A program made the position numbers and the translations under genes. The notes under the pieces were generated by a model, which was given only the letters and a program-made list of their open reading frames with translations, had not been told where the DNA came from and did no database searches. From contig CAVPBN010000020.1 in the NCBI GenBank assembly GCA_963701815.1, forward strand, positions 59,523 to 123,522: a DNA stretch of 64,000 nt, written 5' to 3'. Of the stretch, positions 17,778 to 28,392 are shown piece by piece. The stretch is from AP-15 sp963701815 (lineage in GTDB: Bacteria; Pseudomonadota; Alphaproteobacteria; ATCC43930; CGMCC-115725). Positions within the stretch are counted from its first letter, which is position 1. Each line of letters begins with the position of its first letter.

Positions 17778-19070
17778 ATGACGACCCGTGCGCCGTTTTT
17801 GCGGACCCGATACGGCGGCTATTATCATCGCGAGGTGCCCGACGAAGACACCGAGCTGACCCATGTCGGCCCGGGAACTCCGGGCGGCGAATATCAGCGC
17901 CGGTTCTGGCAGCCGGTGTGCTTTTCCGACGATCTCGGCGAATTGCCGCTGCGGGTCAAGATGCTGGGCGAAGATCTGGTGGCCTTCCGCGACAAGAGCG
18001 GGGCGGTCGGCCTGCTGGAACTGCATTGCCCGCATCGCGGCACTTCGCTCGAATTCGGTCTGGTCGGCGAGCAGGGCATCCGCTGCTGCTACCACGGCTG
18101 GCTGTTCGGCGCGGACGGCAAGATCCTGGAGACGCCGGGGGAGCCGGCCGACAGCACGCTGAAGGACCGGCTGTGCCACGGCGCCTATCCGGTCCGCGAG
18201 GCCTACGGCATCGTCTTTGCGTATATGGGGCCGCCCGACCGGCAGCCGGCCTTCCCGATCTACGACACCTATGTCCGGCCCGGCTGGCGGATGATCCCGG
18301 GCCGCAAATACTTCTATCCGTGCAACTGGCTGCAGATCCTCGAAAACACGATGGATCCGGCGCATACCGCGTTTTTGCACACGATCGTCAGCGGTGCGGT
18401 GTTTACCGAGGAATTCGGCGTGTTGCCGGAACTCGAATTCATCGAAACCCCGATCGGCATGATTTATGTCGCAACCCGGCGGATCGGCGACAACGTCTGG
18501 GCGCGGATGGTCGAGACCGTATTGCCGAACCTGGCGCAGGTGGCGCCGATCTGGGAAACCGGACAGCGCGAAACCGCGTTCAGCGGCCCGATGATGAGCC
18601 GCTGGACCGTGCCGCTCGACGACACCAACACGATGCTGATCGAATTCCGCCATGTCTGCGAGACCGACGGGGTCACGCCGCAATGGTGGGCCGACCGCAA
18701 CATCATGCTGCCCGGCCAGATCGCCGCCGACAATTACGAGGAGGGCCAGCTGCACCCGGGCGATTTCGAGGCCCAGGTCTCGCAGCGGCCGATCGCCATC
18801 CACGGTCTCGAGCATCTGAGCGAGACCGATCGCGGGGTCAGCATGTTCCGCCGCCAGATCCGGCGCGGCATCGAGGCCGTGCGGGCCGGCGGCGATCCCG
18901 ACGGTTTGTGCCGCGATGCCGGCAAGCTGATCCCGACCTATTGCAACAACACCGTGCTGCGCGAGCCGGCGGCAGGAAGCCCGGCGATCGACAAGGAGGT
19001 CATGCGCAACATCGGGCGACGGCTGGCCGAGGGCTATCTCAGAGAGCCGCCATTGATCGCCGGCCGCTGA
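17778..19070 (+). CDS. Rieske non-haem iron oxygenase, alpha subunit
   Basis: A 430-residue ring-hydroxylating-type oxygenase subunit. Rieske [2Fe-2S] ligands are Cys84 and His86 (CPHRG) and Cys103 and His106 (CCYHGW). The mononuclear iron site is Asp193-His196-His201 in NTMDPAHTAFLH. The protein belongs to the monooxygenase/demethylase-like branch (vanillate or phthalate oxygenase type) rather than to the two-subunit dioxygenases, since no small subunit or reductase is adjacent. The substrate is unknown. Start at 17778 follows CAGGAGG at 7-base spacing. Confidence 0.88.
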   Translation: MTTRAPFLRTRYGGYYHREVPDEDTELTHVGPGTPGGEYQRRFWQPVCFSDDLGELPLRVKMLGEDLVAFRDKSGAVGLLELHCPHRGTSLEFGLVGEQGIRCCYHGWLFGADGKILETPGEPADSTLKDRLCHGAYPVREAYGIVFAYMGPPDRQPAFPIYDTYVRPGWRMIPGRKYFYPCNWLQILENTMDPAHTAFLHTIVSGAVFTEEFGVLPELEFIETPIGMIYVATRRIGDNVWARMVETVLPNLAQVAPIWETGQRETAFSGPMMSRWTVPLDDTNTMLIEFRHVCETDGVTPQWWADRNIMLPGQIAADNYEEGQLHPGDFEAQVSQRPIAIHGLEHLSETDRGVSMFRRQIRRGIEAVRAGGDPDGLCRDAGKLIPTYCNNTVLREPAAGSPAIDKEVMRNIGRRLAEGYLREPPLIAGR

Positions 19071-19360
19071 ATCTGCGGCGAGGCCGAAACACTCGGGCCG
19101 CCCGCTCCCGTCCGGGGCCGGACGGGAGCGGCGATTTGACCGACGGCCGGACGCGGACGGCGAGCAGCCTGCGCGGGTTGGCGACGGGTCCGCGCGTGGA
19201 CCGGCGGTGATCGCAGCACCGCCGGCAGACGAGCGGTTTGACTTGGACCGGGCGCCGCCTCTATCTTCTCCCGCCTCAGCCTACACCGGACGAGCCGTCA
19301 GGATTCCGCAAGGAGGCGGACGGCCCGATCGACAACGCGGCAAATCGGAACGGCAGTTTT

Positions 19361-19978
19361 ATGAGCAGCAAGCGTCAGGAACCCAAATACAAGATCAACC
19401 GGCGGCTCGGGGTCAATCTGTGGGGTCGGCCGAAGAGCCCGCTCAACCGTCGCGAATACGGCCCCGGCCAGCACGGCCAGCGGCGCAAGAAGCCGTCCGA
19501 TTTCGGCACGCAGCTCGCCGCCAAGCAGAAGCTCAAGGGCTATTACGCCAATCTCGGCGAACGCCAGTTCCGCCGGCTTTATGAGGAGGCGGTGCGCCGC
19601 CGCGGCGACACCGGCGACAATCTGATCGAATTGCTCGAGCGCCGGCTCGATGCGGTCGTCTATCGCATGAAGCTGGTGCCGACCCCGTTTGCCGCGCGCC
19701 AGCTGGTCAATCACGGGCATGTGCTGGTCAACGGCCAACGGGTCAACATCCCGTCCTACGTGGTCAAGGACGGCGACGCGATCGAGTTGGCGGCCAAGGC
19801 CAAGTCGATGGCGCTGGTGCTCGAGGCGGCGCAGTCGGGCGAACGCGATGTCCCCGATTACGTCGAGATCGATCACGATCTGATGAAAGGCCGCTTTATC
19901 CGGGCGCCGAAACCGGCCGACGTGCCGTATCCGGTGGCGATGCAGCCGAACCTCGTCATCGAATTCTACTCGCGCTGA
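19361..19978 (+). CDS. rpsD: 30S ribosomal protein S4
   Basis: A 205-residue S4 protein that binds 16S rRNA and starts small-subunit assembly. N terminus KYKINRRLGVNLWGRPKSP, the GPGQHGQRRKK basic block, and the S4 RNA-binding domain (LERRLDAVVYRMKLVPTPFAARQLVNHGHVLVNG) are all present. The ATG at 19361 matches the usual family start. It stands alone, as rpsD often does in alphaproteobacteria, and is followed by a strong terminator. Confidence 0.98.
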   Translation: MSSKRQEPKYKINRRLGVNLWGRPKSPLNRREYGPGQHGQRRKKPSDFGTQLAAKQKLKGYYANLGERQFRRLYEEAVRRRGDTGDNLIELLERRLDAVVYRMKLVPTPFAARQLVNHGHVLVNGQRVNIPSYVVKDGDAIELAAKAKSMALVLEAAQSGERDVPDYVEIDHDLMKGRFIRAPKPADVPYPVAMQPNLVIEFYSR

Positions 19979-20013
19979 GCGCGTCGGGCCGGCGCCGGCG
20001 AAAAGCCGGCACC

Positions 20014-20041
20014 GAAAAGCCGCCATCCGGCGGCTTTTTTG
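20014..20041 (+). terminator. Rho-independent terminator after rpsD
   Basis: A perfect stem AAAAGCCGCC/GGCGGCTTTT with loop ATCC is followed by a T-run, 36 bases downstream of the rpsD stop. Confidence 0.9.
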
Positions 20042-20169
20042 TTGCGCGCCGGCACAGCTGCCCGAAACTGGCGCCCCGAAGCGACGCTCGGGTCGAACAC
20101 CGATGCTGATGCCGAGAGCGCGGCGGCATGGCCGCCGCCGGCGCGGCGCATCCTCTACAGGCGATTGCG

Positions 20170-21477
20170 ATGCTGATGCTGCAACTCTCGATCGTCCTCC
20201 TGTTGATCCTGATCAACGGTTTTTTCTCGATGGCCGAGATCGCGCTGGTCTCGGCGCGCAAGGCCCGCCTGCAATTGCTCGCCGACCGGGGCGGCGCGGG
20301 CGCCAGGCTGGCGCTCGAGCTGAAGCAGAACCCCTCGCGGCTGCTGTCGACCGTGCAGATCGGCATCACCGTGATCGCCGTGCTGTCCGGCACCTTCGGA
20401 CAGGCCACCTTGGGCGCGCGGATCGAGCAGGAACTCGTCTCCTGGTCGGGCCCGGTGGCCCGCTATGCGCATGTGATCAGCATGGCGGCGGTGGTGATCG
20501 GGATCTCCTACGTCTCGCTGATCCTCGGCGAGCTGGTGCCGAAGCGGATCGCCCTCGTTCCACCCCGAGCGGATCGCCGCCGGCGTCGGCGGCATCATGC
20601 GGATCATGGCGCGGATCGGCGCGCCGATCGCCTGGCTGCTCGGCGCTTCGACCGATCTGGTGCTGCGCCTGTTGCCGCTGCGCGCGGCGGGACCGCGCCG
20701 GTGACCGACGAGGAGATCAGCCTGATGCTGCGCGAAGGGGCCGCGGCCGGGCAGATCCACCAGGCCGAGACCGAGATCGTCGAGATGGCGCTGCGGCTCG
20801 GCGACCGGCGGATCAGCGCCGCGATGACGCCGCGCACCCAGATCGAATGGCTCGACCTCGACGATCCCGAAGAGGAGAACCGGCGCAAGCTGCGCGACAG
20901 CGGCCATTCGCGCTTTCCGGTGATGCAGGGCGGCCAGCAGCAGGGCGGACATCAGCAGGTCGTCGGCATCGTTCGCGCCAAGGATCTGCTGACCGCGATG
21001 CTCGCCGGCCAGCGCTTCGATCTGCGGGCGGCGATCCGCCCGCCGCTCTATCTGCCGAACACGGTGACGGTGCTGCGCGCGCTCGAAGTGTTCAAGACCT
21101 CCGGCGAGCCGCTGGCGTTGGTGGTCGACGAATACGGCGACCTCGAGGGGCTGGTGGCGCTCAACGACATGCTCGAAGCCCTGGTCGGCGACATCGACGC
21201 CGACCGGCGGATGGTCGGGCGCGACGACGGCACCTGGCTGATCGACGGCATGGTCGGGCTCGACGAATTGAAGCAGGTGCTCGGGGTCTCCCGCCTGGCC
21301 GGAGAGGACCTCGATTTCCACACGCTCGGCGGCTATGTGATGGCGCGCCTCAACCGTGTGCCGATGATCGCCGACCAGGTGATCGCCGACGGCTACCGTT
21401 TCGAGGTCGTCGAGATGGACGGCCGCCGCGTCGCCCGAGTGCTGGTCAGCCCGCTGGACGCCAAAATCAGGCAATGA
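20170..21477 (+). CDS. CNNM/HlyC-CorC family membrane protein (two compensating frameshifts)
   Basis: A 435-residue protein of the DUF21-CBS-CorC_HlyC type, linked to magnesium/cobalt efflux or simply called hemolysin-like. The membrane DUF21 domain (LSIVLLLILINGFFSMAEIALVSARKARLQ and VIGISYVSLILGELVPKRIAL) is followed by CBS repeats (DRRISAAMTPRTQIEWLDLD; GIVRAKDLL) and a C-terminal CorC_HlyC domain (LVVDEYGDLEGLVALNDMLEALVGDI). Between about 20555 and 20695 the conserved sequence moves to another frame (HPERIAAGVGGIMRIMARIG) and back, with no stop in either frame. Probably two sequence errors. Confidence 0.85.
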   Translation: MLMLQLSIVLLLILINGFFSMAEIALVSARKARLQLLADRGGAGARLALELKQNPSRLLSTVQIGITVIAVLSGTFGQATLGARIEQELVSWSGPVARYAHVISMAAVVIGISYVSLILGELVPKRIALVPPRADRRRRRRHHADHGADRRADRLAARRFDRSGAAPVAAARGGTAPVTDEEISLMLREGAAAGQIHQAETEIVEMALRLGDRRISAAMTPRTQIEWLDLDDPEEENRRKLRDSGHSRFPVMQGGQQQGGHQQVVGIVRAKDLLTAMLAGQRFDLRAAIRPPLYLPNTVTVLRALEVFKTSGEPLALVVDEYGDLEGLVALNDMLEALVGDIDADRRMVGRDDGTWLIDGMVGLDELKQVLGVSRLAGEDLDFHTLGGYVMARLNRVPMIADQVIADGYRFEVVEMDGRRVARVLVSPLDAKIRQ

Positions 21478-21520
21478 CGCGGTCTTCTTGTTCGACGGCG
21501 GTGCCGGGGGACCGGCGGGG

Positions 21521-22015
21521 ATGACCGGTGGGTTGGCGGCCCGGTCGGCCCGGCTGCGCGAAGATCCACGGTTTTGGCGGCGGCTGAGCGCAGGGCTGGC
21601 GGTGTTGAGCCTGGCGCTGCTCGTCGCCGCAATCGTGGCGCGCCCGTCGCCCGATTTTGCCGCGCGGCGGATTGTCGCCGTGGTCCGGAACGAGGCGGGC
21701 CAGCCGGTCTGGGCGATCCGTCTCGCCGCAGCGTCCGACCAGATCGCCGCCGACGCCTTGCGCCCGCAGCCGCTGCCGAGCGGCCATGTCTATCAGCTGT
21801 GGCTGACGGCGGAAGGCGCCGCGGCGCCGCGCCCGGTGTGCCTGCTGCCGCAATCGGGGCGCCGGATACTCGCGGTCGCGCCTGAAATTGCTCGGTTGCT
21901 GCAAGGTCCCGGCGCGTTGATGGTCAGCGTCGAGCCCCTCGGCGGCTCGCCGCGGCCCGGGCCGAGCGGGCCGGTGCAATTCCGTGCCCGCCTGGATCCC
22001 GCCGCCGGCCGATGA
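21521..22015 (+). CDS. RskA-like anti-sigma factor C-terminal domain protein
   Basis: A 164-residue protein with one membrane helix (LSAGLAVLSLALLVAAIVA) and a periplasmic domain containing GHVYQLWLTAEGAAAPRPV, as in the C-terminal half of RskA-type anti-sigma-K factors. The cytoplasmic zinc-binding half that would hold a sigma factor is absent, and no sigma gene is adjacent, so a regulatory role is doubtful. It starts 44 bases after the CNNM-type gene (ATG 21521; an upstream in-frame TTG is possible). Confidence 0.6.
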   Translation: MTGGLAARSARLREDPRFWRRLSAGLAVLSLALLVAAIVARPSPDFAARRIVAVVRNEAGQPVWAIRLAAASDQIAADALRPQPLPSGHVYQLWLTAEGAAAPRPVCLLPQSGRRILAVAPEIARLLQGPGALMVSVEPLGGSPRPGPSGPVQFRARLDPAAGR

Positions 22016-22439
22016 ACTTGCCCGGCGATGTGCCAGCGGTGTGCCAGCGGTGTGAAGGATCGCCGCAGGCCGAATTTTGCGGCATCATGAATTCTTTGTG
22101 ACCGTCGGCGCTGCCGTCGCCGCCGGTCTTGCATGCGGCCCGATCGGCCCGCACATGCAGCATGCTGCGGCGCGATGACGGCGGCAGGGATTGACCTCGC
22201 ATCGACCGGTGACCGACGCCGCTGCATGGTCCATACTGCGGCCGTGAACGGCTCGCAATCGCGCTTGCGTAAGGCCGTCCGGTGTCGTCGAGGTCCGGAT
22301 CGATCGCAATGGCAATTCGTTTACGTGTCAGACGATAGTGTCGCAAGATCTTGGGATCGGGCCCTCCCCGGATGGGCGCGGTGCCGCGTCGGCGCGGATC
22401 AAATCGAGGTGACCAAGTGGGTGAGGTGACAAATTGACG
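22016..22439. other. Region upstream of the pentose phosphate operon
   Basis: A 424-base gap with no credible gene. It begins with a short tandem duplication (TGTGCCAGCGG twice, 22029-22050). It should hold the promoter of the tkt operon. No clear -35/-10 pair or riboswitch could be recognised by eye. Confidence 0.4.
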
Positions 22440-24511
22440 ATGCCGGCCGGCTCGATCGACGAGGTCTGTGTCAACACGATCCGGACCCTGTGCATCGATG
22501 CGGTGCAGCAGGCGAATTCCGGCCACCCCGGGACGCCGATGGCGATGGCCCCGGTGGTCTACACCTTGTGGCAGGATTTTCTGCGGTTTGATCCGGCCGA
22601 CCCGATCTGGCCGAACCGCGACCGGTTCGTGCTGTCTGTCGGGCCACGCTTCGACCCTGCTGTACGCGATGCTGCATCTGACCGGCGTTACGGCGGTCGA
22701 CGAGAAATACGAGCGTCTCGGCACGCCCGCGGTGGCGCTCGACGACCTCGAAGCATTTCCGCCAGCTCGGCAGCAAATGCCCGGGCCATCCCGAATATCA
22801 TCTGACTTCCGGGGTCGAGACGCACGACCGGTCCGCTCGGCCAAGGGATCGCGACCAGCGTCGGCATGGCGATCGCGGCGGATTGGCTGGCCGCGCATTT
22901 CAACCGGCCCGGGTTCGATATGTTCGATTACGACGTGTATCGCGCTGTGCGGCGACGGCTGCATGATGGAGGGGGTCGAGCAGCGAGGCGGCGTCGCTCG
23001 CCGGCCATCTGCGGCTCGGCAATCTGACCTGGATCTACGACAGCAACCACATCACGATCGAGGGAAATACCGCGCTCGCCTTCAGCGAGGACGTGGCCGG
23101 GCGGTTTCTCGCCTATGGCTGGCATGTTCAGCGGGTCAGCGACGCCAATGACCGCGAGCGGATCGCCGACGCGATCGCCGATCGCCAAGCGCACCTACGA
23201 CCGGCCGAGCCTGATCATCGTCGACAGCCATATCGGCTATGGCGCGCCGCACAAGCAGGATACCTCGGGCGGCACATGGCGAGCCGCTGGGCGACGAAGA
23301 GGTCAAGCTGGCCAAGCGCCGCTACGGCTGGCCCGAGGACGCGAAATTCCTGGTGCCCGACGGCGTCTACCGAGCATTTCGCCGAAAAATTCGGCGCGCG
23401 CGGCGGTCAAGTCGCGGACGGAATGGGCTGCGCTGTTCGAACAGCTACCGCACCGCCTATCCCGATCTCGCCGACGCCTGCGAGCGGATCCAGCGGCGCG
23501 ACCTGCCGGCGGGCTGGGACCAGGACATTCCGGTGTTCCCGGCCGATCCCAAGGGGATCGCCAGCCGCGATTCATCGGCGCATGTGCTGAACGCGATCGC
23601 CCCCCGCCTGCCTTGGCTGATCGGCGGGGCCGCCGATCTGGCGCCGTCGACCAAGACCCGCTTGACCTTTGCCGATGCCGGCGATTTCGAGGCCGACGAT
23701 CGCAAGGCCCGCAATTTGCACTTCGGCGTCCGCGAGCACGCGATGGGCTCGATCTGCAACGGGCATGGCGGTCTCGAAATTGCGGCCTTTCGGTTCGGGT
23801 TTTCTGATCTTTTCCGATTACATGAAGCCGCCGATCCGGCTCGGCGCGCTGATGGAACTGCCGGTCGTCTATGTCTTCACCCATGATTCGATCGGGGTCG
23901 GCGAGGACGGTCCGACGCATCAGCCGGTCGAGCAATTGGCCGGGCTGCGCGCCATTCCCGGATTGCTGGTGGTGCGCCCGGGCGACGCCAACGAGGTCGC
24001 CGAGGCTTGGCGCGTCGTCCTCGGCCTGCGCCACCAGCCCGCCTGCCTGATCCTGAGCCGGCAGAACCTGCCGACCGTCGACCGCAGCCGGTACGCCTCG
24101 GCGCGCGGCGTCGCCCGCGGCGCTTATGTGCTGGCCGACGCGGTTCCCGGCCGGCCCGAGTTGATTCTGATGGGCACCGGCAGCGAGGTGGGCCTGTGTC
24201 TCGACGTTTATGAAAAGCTGGCGGCCGAGGGGGTCGCGGCGCGGGTCGTCAGCATGCCGTCCTGGGAGTTGTTCGAACAGCAGGACGACGCCTATCGCGC
24301 CGCCGTATTGCCGCCGGAGATGACCCGCCGGGTCGCCGTCGAACAGGCCTCGACCTTCGGCTGGGAGCGGTATGCGGGTTTGCGCGGCGCGATCATCGGC
24401 ATGAAGACCTTTGGCGCCTCGGCGCCGCTGAAGGAGCTGCTCGTCAAATTCGGCTTCACGCCGGAAAACGTCTATGCGGCTGCCAAGGCGCAGCTCGCCC
24501 GCAAGGAGTAA
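22440..24511 (+). CDS. tkt: Transketolase (about ten frameshifts)
   Basis: A ThDP enzyme that moves two-carbon units between sugar phosphates. The total span fits about 690 residues, the usual length. Visible across changing frames: SGHPGTPMAMAPVVYTLW, SGHASTLLYAMLHLTG, the ThDP motif CGDGCMMEGV followed by the SNHITIEGN asparagine, FGVREHAMGSICNG with the catalytic Glu, and GLRAIPGLLVVRPGDANEVAEAW. Frame changes occur near 22640, 22751, 22812, 22945, 22978, 23180, 23270, 23370 and 23790, most as one extra C or G. All conserved blocks remain, so errors are likelier than decay. First gene of the operon. Confidence 0.88.
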
Positions 24512-24516
24512 CAGCG

Positions 24517-27366
24517 ATGCCCAATCCGCTGAGGACGCTCAACGAACACGGCCAGTCGGTATGGCTCGACTTTGTCAGCCGCGAGTTGTTGAAGACCGGC
24601 GAGCTGACCCGGCTGATCGCCGAGGACGGGCTGCGCGGTGTCACCTCGAACCCGTCGATCTTCGAGAAGGCGATCGGCCACGGCGATGATTACGACGAGC
24701 TGATCGCCGCCGCGCAGCAAGAACGGCGATCTCGATCCGGGCGCGCTGTTCGAGGAGTTGGCGGTCCGCGACATCCAGGAGGGCGCCGACGCGCTGCGCC
24801 CGGTCTACCATCAGACCCAGGGCCGCGACGGCTTCATCAGCCTCGAAGTGTCGCCTTACCTGGCGATGAAGACGCATGAGACGATCGAGGAGGCGCGCCG
24901 GTTGTGGCGCGAGGTCGGGCGCGAGAACCTGATGGTCAAGGTGCCCGGCACCAAAGCCGGGCTGCCGGCGATCCGCACCCTGATCGGCGAGGGAATCAAC
25001 ATCAACGTGACATTGCTGTTTTCGCAGCAGGTCTATGCCGAGGTGGCCGAGGCCTATATTCGGGGCTCGAGGCCTTTGCCAAAAAGGGCGGCGACCCGCA
25101 CAAGGTGGCCAGTGTGGCGAGCTTTTTCGTCAGCCGCATCGACACCCTGGTCGACGAGGCGCTCGACCGGCAGATCGCCGCGGCTGCTGGACCGGCCGAG
25201 AAGGCGCGGCTCGAACAGCTCAAGGGCAAGGTCGCGATCGCCAATGCCAGGCTCGCCTATCAGCTCTATCAGCAGATCTATGCCGCCGAACGCTGGCAGC
25301 GCCTGGCGCAGCACGGCGCCCAGACGCAGCGGCTGTTGTGGGCCAGCACCGGCACCAAGAACCGTGCCTACAGCGACGTGCTGTATGTCGAAGAGCTGAT
25401 CGGCGCCGACACGGTCAACACGATGCCGCCGGCGACGATGGACGCATTTCGCGATCACGGCAAACCGCGCAACAGCCTCGGCGAGAACATCGACGCGGCC
25501 AAGGCGGTCATGGCCGCGCTCCCCGGTGCCGGCATCTCGATCGAGGCGGTGACGGCAAAGCTCGTCGAGGACGGCGTGCGCCTGTTCGCCGACGCCGCCG
25601 ACCAGCTCTACGCCGCGGTGCAGAAAAAGCGCCGCACCGCGCTCGGCGGCAAGCTCAACGCGATGAGCTGCAAATTGCCCGAGGCGCTCGACAAGGAGGT
25701 CCAGGCGGCGCTCGAAGATTGGCGCAAGGAAGGCAAAGTGCGGCGGCTGTGGGGCGGCGACGCGTCGCTGTGGACCGAGACCGACGAGGCGAAATGGCTC
25801 GGTTGGCTCGGCGTCGTCGATCAGCAGCAGCAGTCGGTCCGCCTGCTCGATGATTTCGCCGAGGATGTCCGGCGGGCCGGGTTCAGCGATGTGCTGCTGC
25901 TCGGCATGGGCGGTTCGAGCCTCGGTCCGGAGGTGTTTGCCGAGACGTTCGGCAGCAAGCCCGGATACCCAAAGCTCTCGGTGCTGGATTCGACCGATCC
26001 GGCGCAGATCCGGCATTTCGCCGGCCGGATCGATACGAGGCGCACCTTGTTTCTGGTGTCGAGCAAGTCCGGAAGCACGCTCGAACCCAACATCTTCAAG
26101 CAATATTTCTTCGAGCAGGCGAAGGCGGTGGTGGGCGAGGCGAACGCCGCCAAGCATTTCGTCGCGGTCACCGACCCCGGTTCGTCGCTCGAAAAACAGG
26201 CCCGGACCGAGGGATTCCGAGAGGTCTTTCACGGGCTGCCGAGCATCGGCGGGCGCTACTCGGTGTTGTCGAATTTCGGCATGGTCCCGGCGGCGGCGAT
26301 CGGCGTCGACCCGCGCGCGTTCCTCGAAAGCACCGCCGAGATGGTGCGCTCCTGCGCGCCGAGCGCACCGCCGGCGGAGAATCCGGGGGTCATCCTCGGC
26401 TCGATCATCGGGGTTTGCCAACGCCATGGCCGCGACAAGGTGACGATCGTCGCGTCGCCGGGCATCGCCGATTTCGGCGCCTGGCTCGAACAGCTCCTCG
26501 CCGAATCGACCGGCAAGCTCGGCAAGGGGATCGTGCCGGTCGATGCCGAACCGCTGGGTGCGCCGGCGGTCTATGGCGGTGATCGCCTGTTCGCTTATCT
26601 GCGCCTTGCCGCCGATCACGATCCGGCGCAGGAGCAGGCCGTCGCGGCGCTCGAAGCGGCGGGGCAGCCGGTGGTGCGGATCACGGTCGCCGACCCGATG
26701 CAGCTCGGGCAGGAATTCTTTCGCTGGGAGATGGCGACCGCCGTCGCCGGCTCGATCATCGGCATCAACCCGTTCGACCAGCCCGATGTCGAGGCCAGCA
26801 AGGTCAAGACCCGCGAATTGACGACGGCCTACGAAAAGACCGGCGCGTTGCCCGCGGAACAGCCCTTTTTTGCCGGCGACGGGGTGGCGCTGTTCGCCGA
26901 TGCGCGAAACGAGGCCGCACTCAAACCGCAGGCGACGGGTCTCGTGGCGACGTTGCGGGCGCATCTCGGCCGGGTCGGCGCCGGCGACTATGTCGCCCTC
27001 CTCGCCTACATCGAGCGCAACCCGGCCCATATCGCCGCCTTGCAGCGGCTGCGCCGGTTATTGCGCGATCGGCTGAAAGCGGCGACCTGCCTCGGCTTCG
27101 GCCCGAGATTTCTGCATTCGACCGGGCAGACCTACAAGGGCGGGCCGAACAGCGGGGTGTTCCTGCAGATCACCTGCGACGACCCCGAGGATCTGCCGGT
27201 GCCCGGGCAGAAATACACTTTCGGTGTGGTCAAGGCGGCGCAGGCGCGCGGCGATTTCGATGTTTTGGCCGAGCGCGGCCGGCGCGCCCTGCGGGTGCAC
27301 ATAACGGGCGATCTCGCGGCCGGGCTCGATGCGCTCGCCGGAGCGGTCGAACAGGCTTTACCATAG
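24517..27366 (+). CDS. Bifunctional transaldolase / glucose-6-phosphate isomerase (two frameshifts)
   Basis: A natural fusion of about 949 residues. Residues 1 to about 365 are a transaldolase (WLDFVSRELLKTGEL, GVTSNPSIFEKAI, the Schiff-base Lys in NLMVKVPGTKAG, WASTGTKN). The remainder is a phosphoglucose isomerase (LLLGMGGSSLGPEVF, VSSKSGSTLEPN, GGRYSVLSNFGM, STGQTYKGGPNSGVFLQI). Such fusions are known in Acetobacteraceae and some other bacteria. Frame changes near 24724 and 25060 fall in the transaldolase part; the isomerase part is intact. It interconverts sedoheptulose 7-P/glyceraldehyde 3-P with erythrose 4-P/fructose 6-P, and fructose 6-P with glucose 6-P. Confidence 0.92.
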
Positions 27367-27399
27367 CGGCGCGCGGCAGCGGACAGCAGGAGGTTTCTG

Positions 27400-28389
27400 A
27401 TGCAACTCGGAATGATCGGGCTCGGCCGCATGGGCGGCAATATCGTCCGCCGGCTGATGCATGCCGGCCACAACTGCGTCGTCTACGACAAGAGCACCGA
27501 CGCGGTGACGGGTCTCGCCGGGGAGGGCGCCACCCCGAGCAGGGACCTGGCCGATTTCGTCAAGCAGCTGACGACGCCGCGGGCGGTCTGGGTGATGTTG
27601 CCGGCGGGCGAGATCACCGATGCCACGATCGCTGAACTGGCCGGACTGATGACCGCGGGCGATATCGTCATCGATGGCGGCAACTCGTTCTTTCACGACG
27701 ATATCCGCCATGCCGAGATGCTGAAAACCAAGGGCATCCATTTTGCCGATGTCGGGACCAGCGGCGGCGTCTGGGGCCTCGAGCGCGGCTATTGCATGAT
27801 GATCGGCGGCGACAAGTCGGTGGTTGCCCATCTCGATCCGATCTTCAAGACCCTGGCGCCGGGGATCGGCACGATCGATCGCACCCCCGGGCGCGAGGGC
27901 CGCGACCCGCGGGCCGAACAGGGCTATCTGCATTGCGGGCCGGCCGGCGCCGGGCATTTCGTCAAGATGGTGCATAACGGCATCGAATACGGGGTCATGC
28001 AGGCCTACGCCGAGGGTTTCGACATCCTGCGCAACGTCAACTCGGAGGCGGTGCCGAAAAACCGGCGCTACGAGTTGAACCTGCCGGATGTCGCCGAGGT
28101 CTGGCGGCGCGGCAGCGTGATCTCGTCCTGGCTGCTCGATCTCGCGGCGATCGCGCTGACCGCCGATGCCGATTTGTCGGCGTTTACCGGGCAGGTCGCC
28201 GATTCGGGCGAGGGGCGGTGGACCGTCCAGGCGGCGATCGAGGAAGCGGTGCCGGCCGAGGTGCTGTCCTCGGCGCTCTACACCCGCTTCCGCTCGCGGC
28301 GCGACCATACCTTTGCCGAGCGCGTTCTGTCGGCGATGCGCCACGAATTCGGCGGTCACCAGGAACCGGGTACGATGGCGAAGGGCTGA
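27400..28389 (+). CDS. gnd: 6-phosphogluconate dehydrogenase, decarboxylating (short form)
   Basis: A 329-residue enzyme of the short GntZ/YqeC-like class that oxidises 6-phosphogluconate to ribulose 5-phosphate and CO2. The Rossmann motif GLGRMGGNIVRRLMHAG is at the N terminus, then DGGNSFFHDDIRHAEM, the GTSGGVWGLERGYCMM segment and the signature around HNGIEYGVMQAYAEGF. The short form often prefers NAD+, but the cofactor cannot be fixed from sequence alone here. The start follows AGGAGG closely, and zwf begins three bases after its stop. Confidence 0.93.
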   Translation: MQLGMIGLGRMGGNIVRRLMHAGHNCVVYDKSTDAVTGLAGEGATPSRDLADFVKQLTTPRAVWVMLPAGEITDATIAELAGLMTAGDIVIDGGNSFFHDDIRHAEMLKTKGIHFADVGTSGGVWGLERGYCMMIGGDKSVVAHLDPIFKTLAPGIGTIDRTPGREGRDPRAEQGYLHCGPAGAGHFVKMVHNGIEYGVMQAYAEGFDILRNVNSEAVPKNRRYELNLPDVAEVWRRGSVISSWLLDLAAIALTADADLSAFTGQVADSGEGRWTVQAAIEEAVPAEVLSSALYTRFRSRRDHTFAERVLSAMRHEFGGHQEPGTMAKG

Positions 28390-28392
28390 GCG

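Noticed and set aside
20555..20700. Separate small gene in the alternate frame of the CNNM-type protein
   Set aside because: The alternate-frame segment aligns with the missing middle of the same protein, and the original frame resumes after it.
22440..24511. Programmed frameshifting in transketolase
   Set aside because: About ten shifts without slippery sequences, in a gene with all motifs kept, fits sequence error, not recoding.
25054..27030. Antisense open frame (658 codons) opposite tal-pgi
   Set aside because: Shadow of a conserved gene; no motif.
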